Source: Palsa-504 sp963808315 (GTDB lineage Bacteria > Actinomycetota > Actinomycetes > Streptosporangiales > Streptosporangiaceae). From it: a stretch of 64,000 nucleotides of DNA. The DNA lies in assembly GCA_963808315.1 (NCBI GenBank), contig CAWEFK010000001.1:186001-250000 (forward strand). Reading direction: 5' to 3'. Shown here piece by piece: positions 51,903-59,984 of the stretch (its first letter is position 1; every line of letters starts with the position of its first letter). The notes below the pieces were generated by a model. That model was not told the DNA's origin, did no database searches, and saw nothing but the letters and a program-made list of their open reading frames with translations. The translations under genes and the position numbers were made by a program.

Positions 51903-52026
51903 GTCGATATGACTCCGTCCCGGCCGGGCGTACCTGTGTTCGACTGAGAAGTACGGCTTGGTCGTTTGCCCGTTTATGTTATCCCCTCAACATACGGTAA
52001 CGAATTGTTTTTGTCACCCATATAGT

Positions 52027-52238
52027 TGTCAAAGGGCAAGACCGCCAAGAACCATGTCCACCTCGACGTCAGGGCCGTCGGGCCCGAGGTCCGCGGCGAG
52101 GACCGCAAACGGCTGGTCAGCGAGCATGTGGAGCGGCTGGTCCAGGCCGGCGCCAGCCTCGCGTGGCAAACCGACGACTTCAGCGGCAGCGCCATCGTCA
52201 TGCGCGACCCGGAAGGCAACGAGTTCTGCGTCGTCTGA
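52027..52238 (+). pseudogene. VOC/glyoxalase-family gene, 3' fragment
   Basis: KGKTAKNHVHLDVRAVGPEV, VERLVQAGASL and VMRDPEGNEFCVV match the C-terminal half of the VOC family, including the metal-ligand His and Glu regions. It lacks a start of its own in a sensible place and pairs with the fragment at 49706. Confidence 0.75.
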
Positions 52239-52614
52239 CCCGCGCGGAAAACGGTCAATTGGGCCGCGGGAAGCCACCGCTCCGGCGATGGATCGGCCTG
52301 CGTCCCCGTTCCTTATCGCACTTCCATTCCCGCCTTTTTCGTAACTTTTCCCAACATATGGCGATACCTGGGAATCACCACTAACATGCCTCCTACCGGA
52401 CCGTGCTGCACGTGCAGAACGGTCCGGGCGGGACCGCCGGCGCACTCACATTTCCGGGTGCCCGGGAATGGGTTCGTCTTTCGCCGCGGGTGGCCTGGCC
52501 TGGGGCGAACAGCCGCCCGCGCCCGAGCGTAGGTACGAGGACTGACCGGAAACGGAGCAACGGCCGAACGGCACCGCCGGCCGGCCACCGGGGCAACGCG
52601 GGAGGCTGTCGAAC
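52239..52614. other. intergenic region with a 9-bp-arm hairpin
   Basis: CCGGACCGT (52396-52404) and ACGGTCCGG (52419-52427) are exact reverse complements around a 14-base loop that itself contains GCACGTGC. AT-rich DNA at 52310-52380 may carry the promoter of the NB-ARC-TPR gene. No coding region was recognised. Confidence 0.5.
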
Positions 52615-54567
52615 GTGGTCGCGCAGCAGGCCGGAACGCCGCCTCCTGCGCCGATGCTGCTGTCCGGGATCGTGCCGCCGCTCGCGGACTCCTTCTCCCA
52701 GCGCCCGGAGACCGGGCTCGCCCTGCGCAGCGGCGTGTATCCGGGCGATACGGTCGTGCTGACCCAGGCCGAACCGACCGCGTCCGCGCCCGCCGACCAG
52801 GGCGGCACCGGCAAGACACAGCTCGCCGTGTCCTACGCCTACGCCCTGTGGAGCGTTCGCGCCGTCGAAGTCCTCGTCTGGGTGACCGCGGCCAACCGGG
52901 AGTCGATCGTCACCGGCTTCGCGGAGGCGGCGCGCGTGGTCGGCGCGGAAGCGGCGGGGGCCGGAGGGACGGGGGCCGGAGGGACGGGGGGAATGGGCGC
53001 CGAGGCAGCGGCGGCGGCGTTCGCGAACTGGATGGCGCGCACCAGGCGCCGGTGGGCGCTGGTCCTCGATGACCTGACCGACCCGGCCGACCTGGAGAAC
53101 CTATGGCCCGCGGGGCCGGCCGGCGAGGTCGTGATCACCACCCGGCTGTCCGGTGACGGGCTGGAAGCGCTGGTCGTCGCGGCCGCCCGGAACTCCGGCA
53201 GCGGCCCGGGGTCCGGGAGCGGCCCGGGGTCCGGGAGCGGCCCAGGGGGCCTGGGGGAACTTGGCTCGGGGCCACCTCACCTGCGGGTCGTGTCGGTGGG
53301 CGGGTTCAGCCCGCGTGAGACCCTGTCCTATCTCAGCGCCCGGCTGACCGACCATCCCGAGCAGCGGCACAAGGCGCTTGACCTGGGCGACGACCTCAAC
53401 GGCCTGCCGCTCGGCCTGGCCCAGGCGGCCGCCGTGATGGAGCTGACCGGGCTGGGCTGCCGCGAGTACCGCGAGCGATTCGCCGAGCGGCGCGAGCACA
53501 TGTCCGGGGTGCGGGTCGCCGGGGTCTCGGCGGCCGTGCTGGCCACCTGGTCGCTGGCCGCCGAGTACGCGCACCGGCTGGCGCCCGCGGGGCTGGCCTG
53601 GCCGGCCCTGGCGCTGGCCGCCCTGCTCGACCCCCACGGAATCCCCGCCGTCGTGCTGACCAGCCCGGCGGCATGCAGCTACATCACGGGCCGGCCGAGT
53701 GCCGCTCAGGGGGCCGATCAGGAGCTGGTCCGGGCCGTGATGACCAACCTGGCCCGGGCCGGACTGGTCACCCTGGACCCGGCGAGCCCGGTCTGCACGG
53801 TGCGGATGCACCGGTCCGTACAGGCCGCGGTCCGCGCCTACCTACCCGCCACTGACCTGGAACCAGCCGTGCTGGCCGCCGCCGACGCGCTGGTCCAGGC
53901 GTGGCCGGACACCGACAGCGAGGCCAGGCTCGATCGTGCTCCGCTGTCGGCGGCCCTGCGCGCGTGCGCCGCGACGCTACGGGGCGTCCACGACGGCCCG
54001 CTGTGGCAGGCGCAGGCGCATCCGCTGCTGGTCCGCGCGGGCCTAAGCCTGACCGGCAGCGGGCTGGCCGAATCGGCCATTTCGTACTGGCAGGCCATGC
54101 TCGTCACCAGCTCCCAGCGGTTCGGCAGCGGGCACGCCGACGCGCTGATGGCCAGGGAACGGCTCGCCGCCGCCTACGAATCGGCCGGGCGGTCCAGCGA
54201 CGCCATCGCGGTCTTCGCCAGTACCCTGGCCGATGCCGAACGCAGCCTGGGTTACCAGCACCCGGATACGATCACCGCGCGCGGGCGGCTGGCCCAGGCC
54301 TACGCCAGCGCCGGCCGCCCGGCCGAGGCGGCGACGCTGTACGAGCAGATGATCACCGCGGCCGGCCGGCAGCTCGGCCAGAGCCATCCGGTCACGCTGA
54401 CCGCGCGGGCGCAGCTGGCGCAGGTCTACCTGGCGGCCGGCCGGGGCGCGGAATCGACCGCCGCCTACCGGGTGCTGCTGACCGACTCGGAACGAATCCT
54501 GGGCCGAGATCACCCGCTGACCAGGTCGATACGTGAGAATCTGGACCATGGCCCCACATACTTATGA
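52615..54567 (+). CDS. NB-ARC/TPR (STAND) ATPase
   Basis: From GTG 52615, nine bases after GGGAGG, giving 650 residues. The P-loop DQGGTGKTQLAVSYAYAL is at ~61-78, and Walker B is WALVLDDLTD (~145). VVITTRLSG, LPLGLAQAAAVMEL (GLPLA-like) and a winged-helix-like region follow. At least three TPR_12-type repeats lie at ~500-645 (GRSSDAIAVFASTLADAERSLG and two relatives). Short Gly-rich insertions (GAGGTGAGGTGG and a SGSGPG array) decorate the ATPase. Such proteins are regulatory or defence-type sensors. It ends 20 bases inside the downstream GMC oxidoreductase gene, an unusual pairing. Confidence 0.88.
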   Translation: MVAQQAGTPPPAPMLLSGIVPPLADSFSQRPETGLALRSGVYPGDTVVLTQAEPTASAPADQGGTGKTQLAVSYAYALWSVRAVEVLVWVTAANRESIVTGFAEAARVVGAEAAGAGGTGAGGTGGMGAEAAAAAFANWMARTRRRWALVLDDLTDPADLENLWPAGPAGEVVITTRLSGDGLEALVVAAARNSGSGPGSGSGPGSGSGPGGLGELGSGPPHLRVVSVGGFSPRETLSYLSARLTDHPEQRHKALDLGDDLNGLPLGLAQAAAVMELTGLGCREYRERFAERREHMSGVRVAGVSAAVLATWSLAAEYAHRLAPAGLAWPALALAALLDPHGIPAVVLTSPAACSYITGRPSAAQGADQELVRAVMTNLARAGLVTLDPASPVCTVRMHRSVQAAVRAYLPATDLEPAVLAAADALVQAWPDTDSEARLDRAPLSAALRACAATLRGVHDGPLWQAQAHPLLVRAGLSLTGSGLAESAISYWQAMLVTSSQRFGSGHADALMARERLAAAYESAGRSSDAIAVFASTLADAERSLGYQHPDTITARGRLAQAYASAGRPAEAATLYEQMITAAGRQLGQSHPVTLTARAQLAQVYLAAGRGAESTAAYRVLLTDSERILGRDHPLTRSIRENLDHGPTYL

Positions 54568-56218
54568 CTTTGTCGTCGTCGGCGGCGGATCCGCGGGGAG
54601 CGCCCTGGCCAACCGGCTCTCCACCGATCCGGGCCACCGGGTCCTGGTGCTCGAGGCGGGGCGGCCCGACTACCTGTGGGATCCGTTCATCCACATGCCC
54701 GCGGCGCTCACGTTTCCCATCGGCAGCCGGTTCTACGACTGGAAATACGAAAGCGAGCCGGAACCGCACCTGAACGGGCGGCGCATCTACCACGCGCGGG
54801 GCAAGGTCCTCGGCGGGTCGAGCAGCATCAACGGGATGATCTTCCAGCGCGGTAACCCGCTGGACTACGAGCGCTGGGCCGCCGACGACGCCATGGGCAG
54901 CTGGGACTACGCACACTGCCTGCCGTACTTCAAGCGGATGGAGAACTGCCTGGCCGCCGCGGCCGACGACCCGTTCCGCGGCCACCACGGCCCGCTGGTG
55001 CTCGAGCGCGGGCCGGCTGACGGGCCGCTGTTCAAGGCCTTTTTCGCCGCCGTGGGCCAGGCCGGCTACCACCTGACCGACGACGTGAACGGCTACCGGC
55101 AGGAGGGCTTCGCCGCCTTCGACCGGAACATTCACCGGGGCCGGCGGCTGTCCGCGGCGCGCGCCTACCTGTATCCGGTGATGAGCCGCCCGAACCTCAC
55201 CGTGGCCACCCGCGCCTTCGTCACCAAGATCATCTTTGCCGGGAAGACCGCGGTCGGCGTCGAGTTCAGGCACGAGGGCAAGACCAAGCGGGTCCGGTCC
55301 GGCGAGCTCATCTTGTGCGGCGGGGCGATCAACTCCCCCCAGCTGCTCCAGCTCTCCGGCGTCGGTAACGCCGGCCAGCTGAGCGGGCTCGGCATCGACG
55401 TGGTCGCCGACCTGCCCGGCGTGGGCGAGAACCTGCAGGATCACCTCGAGGTGTACGTCCAGTACGGCTCCAAGCTGCCGGTCTCCGTGGCGCCCGCGCT
55501 GAAGTGGCGCAACCGGCCCATGGTAGGCGCCAAGTGGCTCTTCGGGCGGACCGGGCCTGGAGCCACCAACCACTTCGAAGGCGGCGGCTTCGCCTGCAGC
55601 AACGACGAGGTCCGCTACCCGAACCTGATGTTCCACTTCCTGCCGATCGCGATCCGCTACGACGGTTCGTCGCCGGCCGGCGGGCACGGTTACCAGGTCC
55701 ACATCGGCCCGATGTACTCCGACGCCCGCGGTACCTGCACGATCACCTCGACCGATCCGAAGGTCCACCCCGCGCTGCGGTTCAACTACCTGTCCACGCC
55801 GACCGACCGGCAGGAATGGGTCGAGGCGATCAGGATCGCCCGGCAGATCCTGACCCAGCCCGCGTTCGACGACTACAACGCCGGCGAGCTGTCACCCGGT
55901 CCCTCGGTGCAGACCGACTCCGAGATCCTGGCCTGGGTGGCCCGGGACGCCGAGACCGCGCTGCACCCGTCGTGCACGGCCAAGATGGGCATGGATCCGA
56001 TGGCGGTGACCGACCCGGATTCGCTCCGGGTGCACGACATCAACGGCCTGCGGGTGGTGGACGCCTCCGTCATGCCGTACGTCACCAACGGCAACATTTA
56101 CGCTCCTGTGATGATGCTCGCGGAGAAGTCCGCCGACCTCATCCTGGGCAATACGCCACTTCCGGCCGAGCCCGTCGAGTTTTACCGCCGCGGGCAGAGC
56201 ACCACTCCGGGGATGTGA
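54548..56218 (+). CDS. betA: GMC-family oxidoreductase, choline dehydrogenase-like
   Basis: Starting at ATG 54548 (GTG 54533 also possible) gives 556 residues. The FAD site is FVVVGGGSAGSALANRLS and VLVLEAGRPD. The GMC signatures are RGKVLGGSSSINGMIFQRG and GAINSPQLLQLSGVG. The C-terminal HPSCTAKMG and MPYVTNGNIYAPVMMLAEK contain the catalytic His and Asn. The overall pattern is closest to BetA, which oxidises choline to betaine aldehyde. Other alcohol substrates are possible. It overlaps the NB-ARC-TPR gene. Confidence 0.88.
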   Translation: MAPHTYDFVVVGGGSAGSALANRLSTDPGHRVLVLEAGRPDYLWDPFIHMPAALTFPIGSRFYDWKYESEPEPHLNGRRIYHARGKVLGGSSSINGMIFQRGNPLDYERWAADDAMGSWDYAHCLPYFKRMENCLAAAADDPFRGHHGPLVLERGPADGPLFKAFFAAVGQAGYHLTDDVNGYRQEGFAAFDRNIHRGRRLSAARAYLYPVMSRPNLTVATRAFVTKIIFAGKTAVGVEFRHEGKTKRVRSGELILCGGAINSPQLLQLSGVGNAGQLSGLGIDVVADLPGVGENLQDHLEVYVQYGSKLPVSVAPALKWRNRPMVGAKWLFGRTGPGATNHFEGGGFACSNDEVRYPNLMFHFLPIAIRYDGSSPAGGHGYQVHIGPMYSDARGTCTITSTDPKVHPALRFNYLSTPTDRQEWVEAIRIARQILTQPAFDDYNAGELSPGPSVQTDSEILAWVARDAETALHPSCTAKMGMDPMAVTDPDSLRVHDINGLRVVDASVMPYVTNGNIYAPVMMLAEKSADLILGNTPLPAEPVEFYRRGQSTTPGM

Positions 56219-56333
56219 AACGCAAGTCCGTTCGGAAATTAATGATCTTTATATCCGGGGATTCTTCTGGAGATAACTAGACAGATCGGCCGTCCCCTCA
56301 CCATGATCTAACTGGACCGGGAGCGAGGAGGGC

Positions 56334-57104
56334 ATGACGACACCCCATGAGCTTGATCTCAGCGACGGCGCCGCGAGCGATCCGCTGCCCGAGGCCATCG
56401 GGCTGGTGCGAGAGGCGGCGGACGCGGGGCTCCGGCTGAAGCTCCTCGGCGGCCTTGGCGTCCGGGTGCTGTGTCCCGATTTCCCGCCCCGGCTGCGCGC
56501 GAACTCCGATATCGACCTGGCCTGTCTCGGCAAGTCCCGCCGCGACGTGGCTGACCATCTCGAACGGGCAGGCTGCATCCCCGATCGCCGGTTCAACAAC
56601 CTGAACGGGGACCGGCAGCTGTCCTTCACCGCCCCGTCCGGGCGCCCCATCGACGTCATGGTCGGCCGGCTGTCGATGTGTCACACGCTGGATTTCCGCC
56701 CGTCGTTCGGCTCCGCGTCGCAGGTGCTTGACCCGGCTGACCTGCTGCTGACCAAGCTGCAGATCGTCGAGCTGAACAGCAAGGACGCACACGACATCTG
56801 TCACCTGCTGGCCGGGTTGCGGGTCGGCAGGGACGCCACCCGCCCGGCCATCGACCCCGGCCGGTTCGGCGCCGTGCTCGCGGCGGACTGGGGCTGGTGG
56901 CGGACCGTGACCGGCAACCTGGCCCAGCTGCCCGACGTGCTGTCCTCACAGCCGCACCTGGCCCCGCCGTACCCGCGGTTCGACGTGCTGACCCAGGCCA
57001 AACAGCTGCTCCAGATCGCCGATACGGTACCCAAGGGACTGAAGTGGAGGCTTCGGGCGAACGTGGGGGAGCGGGTGCGGTGGTATGAAGCGGGCGCCTC
57101 ATGA
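56334..57104 (+). CDS. nucleotidyltransferase-like protein
   Basis: ATG 56334 follows GGAGCGAGGAGG. 256 residues. LKLLGGLGVRVLCPDFPPRL and ANSDIDLACLGK resemble the GG...DxD core of nucleotidyltransferase-fold proteins such as AbiEii-type or aminoglycoside-nucleotidyltransferase relatives. RPIDVMVG supplies a possible third acid, and DPADLLLTKLQIVE with NSKDAHDICHLL is reminiscent of the AbiEii core. No antitoxin partner is adjacent, so a toxin role is not supported. The substrate is unknown. Confidence 0.6.
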   Translation: MTTPHELDLSDGAASDPLPEAIGLVREAADAGLRLKLLGGLGVRVLCPDFPPRLRANSDIDLACLGKSRRDVADHLERAGCIPDRRFNNLNGDRQLSFTAPSGRPIDVMVGRLSMCHTLDFRPSFGSASQVLDPADLLLTKLQIVELNSKDAHDICHLLAGLRVGRDATRPAIDPGRFGAVLAADWGWWRTVTGNLAQLPDVLSSQPHLAPPYPRFDVLTQAKQLLQIADTVPKGLKWRLRANVGERVRWYEAGAS

Positions 57105-57194
57105 TCGCGAAGAGTTGTACCCCGAACCCGGGCTCAAAGTCTTCGTGATCACCGTAGCAATCTTGGAGATGAGGCACGGTTTAGGGTGGGCGTC

Positions 57195-58280
57195 ATGGAT
57201 CTGCCTGTGAACCCGCCGGTGGCGCCGATGCTGGCCAAGCCCGTCGACGCGATCCCGACCGGGGACTACATATTCGAGCCGAAGTGGGACGGCTTCCGGT
57301 CGATCGTGTTCCGCGACGGCGACGAGATCGAGATCGGCAGCAGGAACGAACGCCCGATGACGCGCTACTTCCCCGAGCTGGTGGCCGCGATCAAGGCCGA
57401 GCTGCCGGAACGGTGCGTGATCGACGGGGAGATCGTCATCCCGGACGCCGCGGGCAGGCGGCTTGACTTCGACACCCTGCAACTGCGCATCCACCCGGCG
57501 GCCAGCCGGGTCGAGCTGCTCTCCACCTCCACGCCCGCGCACTTCATCGCGTTCGACCTGCTCGCGCTGGGCGACACCGACTACATGGAACGGCCGTTCG
57601 CCGAGCGCAGGACCGCGTTGGAGGGCGCGCTGGCCGCGGCGGGCGCCTCGGTGCACCTGACCCGGGCGACCACCGACCGGCAGGTCGCGGCCGGCTGGTT
57701 CAGCCAGTTCGAGGGCGCGGGCCTGGACGGGCTGATCGCCAAGCCGGCCCAGGGGCACTACGAGCCGGACAAACGGGTGATGAAGAAGATCAAGCACGAG
57801 CGCACCGCGGACTGCGTGGTGGCCGGCTACCGGGTGCACAAGAGCGGCGAGGATCGCATCGGGTCGGTGCTGCTCGGCCTGTACAAAGACGACGGGAAGC
57901 TGGCCAGCGTCGGCGTGATCGGCGCCTTCCCGATGGAGAAACGCATCGAGCTGTTCGGCGAGCTGCAGCCGCTGGTCACCACGTTCGACGGGCACCCGTG
58001 GAACTGGGCGGAGCACGAGGCCGGCCAGCGGACGCCGCGGGCGGCCATGGCCAGCCGGTGGAACGCCGACAAGGACCTGTCGTTCATCCCGCTGCGCCCC
58101 GAACGCGTGGTTGAGGTCCGCTACGACCACATGGAGGGCGTGCGGTTCAGGCACACGGCGCAGTTCGTCCGCTGGCGGCCGGACCGCGAGCCGACCTCGT
58201 GCACGTACGCCCAGCTGGAGGAGCCGGTCAGCTTCGACCTGGCCGAGATCCTCGGATCCTCCGGTGCCCAGCATGGCTGA
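57195..58280 (+). CDS. ligD: ATP-dependent DNA ligase (LigD ligase-domain type)
   Basis: 361 residues from the ATG at about 57195 (GTG nine bases upstream). FEPKWDGFRSIVF contains the adenylated Lys. IDGEIVIPD, FDLLALGD, GLDGLIAKP and RVMKKIKHERTADCVV are the other nucleotidyltransferase motifs. An OB-fold end follows (VVEVRYDHMEGVRFRHTAQFVRWRPD). It seals breaks in non-homologous end joining and base repair. Ku is not in this window. It overlaps the polymerase gene by 8 bases (ATGGCTGA). Confidence 0.92.
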   Translation: MDLPVNPPVAPMLAKPVDAIPTGDYIFEPKWDGFRSIVFRDGDEIEIGSRNERPMTRYFPELVAAIKAELPERCVIDGEIVIPDAAGRRLDFDTLQLRIHPAASRVELLSTSTPAHFIAFDLLALGDTDYMERPFAERRTALEGALAAAGASVHLTRATTDRQVAAGWFSQFEGAGLDGLIAKPAQGHYEPDKRVMKKIKHERTADCVVAGYRVHKSGEDRIGSVLLGLYKDDGKLASVGVIGAFPMEKRIELFGELQPLVTTFDGHPWNWAEHEAGQRTPRAAMASRWNADKDLSFIPLRPERVVEVRYDHMEGVRFRHTAQFVRWRPDREPTSCTYAQLEEPVSFDLAEILGSSGAQHG

Positions 58281-59888
58281 GAAGAAGCTGGTCCTGGAGC
58301 TGGCCGGCCGCGAGGTCGCGATCAGCAATCCCGGCAAGGTGTTCTTCCCGCGCACCGGGCACACCAAGCTGGACATGGTGCAGTACTACCTGGCCGTGGC
58401 GCCGGGCGCGCTGGCGGGCGTGGGCGGCCGGCCGATGGCGCTGAAACGGTTCGTGAACGGGGCCGAGAAGGAGGCGTTTTTCCAGAAGCGGGCGCCGGAC
58501 AAGCGCCCGGACTGGGTCCAGACCACCGAACTCCGGTTTCCCTCCGGCCGCACCGCCGACGAGGTCGTGGTCACCGACGAGGCCGCGCTCGCCTGGGTGA
58601 TCAACCTCGGCTGCATCGACCTGAACCCGCACCCGGTGCGCGCCGCCGACCTCGATCACCCGGACGAGCTGCGGGTCGACCTGGACCCGGTGCCCGGAGT
58701 GGAATGGCCGCAGATCAGGGACGTGGCGCTGGTGGCGAGGGATGTGCTGGCCGACTTCGGGCTGACCGGCTGGCCGAAAACCTCCGGGTCCCGCGGCATC
58801 CACATCTACGCCCGGATCGTGCCGCAATGGTCGTTCGGCGAGGTCCGCCGCGCGGCGGTGGCGGTGGCGCGCGAAATCGAGCGGCGGGCGCCGGACCTGG
58901 CCACCTCCAAGTGGTGGAAGGAAGAGCGGCACGGCGTCTTCGTCGACTACAACCAGAACGCCAAGGACCGCACGGTCGCGTCGGCGTACTCGGTCAGGCC
59001 GGTGCCAGACGCCCGGGTGTCGGCCCCGCTGACCTGGGACGAGGTGCCGGAGTGCGATCCCGCTTCCTACACCATCGACACCATGCCGGCGCGGTTCGCC
59101 GCGGTGGGCGATCCCTGGGCGGCCATGGACGAGGCGGCCGGGTCGCTGACCGGGCTGCTCGAGCTGGCGGCCAGGGACGAGGCGGCGGGGCTGCCCGACG
59201 CGCCGTGGCCGCCGCACTATGACAAGCAGGCCGGCGAGGCGCCGCGGGTGCAGCCGTCCAAGCAGCGCAGCGCCGGGACGGCGGACACGTCGGGGACGTC
59301 GGGGACGTCGGGGACGTCGGGGAGTCGGGTTCGGGGCGGCGGCAGAGCACCAAGCCGCTGATCGAGATCGCGCGGGCGGCGAGCAAGGACGAGGCGATGG
59401 AGGGGCTGGAACGCTGGAAGGCGCGGCATGCGGCCGTGTGGCCGAAGCTAGAGCCGGCCGACGTGCTGGTCGACGCGATGCGGGGGCGCAGCTCGGTCTG
59501 GTACCGGATCCGGCTGAATCTCCAGCACGTGCCCGAGGCGGAACGGCCGTCCCAGGAGCCCCTGGAAATCGACTACGACCCGTGGGCCGGGCTCCAGCCC
59601 TGGCCCGGTTGGCAGGTCACGCTCGGCGAGGGCTCAGCGTCCCCGCGAGCACCAGCCGCCTCGCCCGCCACACCCGTGCTGGGCTGGTCCCGCTCTGCAA
59701 CGACACCGATGGTCCATCGCGGTTGCCCCCGCAACACCAAGGGACCATCGTTGTGGTCGGTTTCGGGATTCTGGCCCCGCGGAACTGCTGGCAGCGGGGC
59801 GGACGTCATCCGCCACGGCTTCCTGCGCACCCAGTCCTCGGCAACTTGCCATCGTGCGGTAAGCACCTGTTCACCGGCGGATAAGTGA
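58273..59888 (+). CDS. LigD polymerase/primase-domain protein, frame broken once, tail replaced by a repeat
   Basis: From ATG 58273. ISNPGKVFFPRTGHTKLD, LGCIDLNPHPVR, DELRVDLDPVPG (metal Asp pair), TSGSRGIHIYARI and YNQNAKDRTVASAYSVRP are the archaeo-eukaryotic primase motifs of LigD-Pol. A TSGTSG linker array precedes a one-base slip near 59330. The frame then continues as STKPLIEIARAASKDEAMEG and DVLVDAMRGRSSVWYR, ending DYDPWAGLQPWPGWQV, the usual extension of this family. The last ~85 residues are encoded by an interspersed repeat (59636-59766) and beyond, and look unnatural. It fills gaps during end joining. Confidence 0.88.
59636..59766 (-). repeat. interspersed structured repeat, copy 3 (inverted, inside the LigD-Pol 3' end)
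   Basis: The reverse complement carries the same ordered landmarks as copies 1 and 2: ACCGACCAC, GGTGTTGCG, GGGCAACCGCGATGGACCAT, CGGTGTCG, GCAGAGCGGGACC, AGCACGGGTGT and GGCGAGGCGGCTGGTGCTCGC. It begins just after the last codons with family similarity and replaces the gene's natural end. Confidence 0.75.
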
Positions 59889-59984
59889 TTGCGGGTAGGT
59901 TGACGATGTACATACTCTGGGAGTGGGGGAAACCCGGCACGGGAAGGCGCAGGATTGCTATGTGCGACCTGATGGGGGACGGCA

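Larger units (their letters stand above)
49800..52026. mobile_element. small serine-recombinase element inside a VOC gene (boundaries approximate)
   Basis: Two parts of one VOC gene flank ~2.2 kb holding a large serine recombinase and one small unknown gene. The internal DNA is less GC-rich than the flanks, and codon use in the recombinase differs from its neighbours. Only a 6-base match, ACGGTA (about 49815 and 51998), was found near both ends, so the attachment core is not established. The missing VOC middle suggests deletion after insertion, or an imprecise event. Confidence 0.6.

Noticed and set aside
49800..52026. Exact attachment sites of the recombinase element
   Set aside because: Only a 6-base match (ACGGTA) was found near both ends, too short to claim.
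56334..57104. AbiEii-type toxin
   Set aside because: Some nucleotidyltransferase-fold similarity, but no AbiEi antitoxin gene is adjacent and the key motifs are only partly visible.
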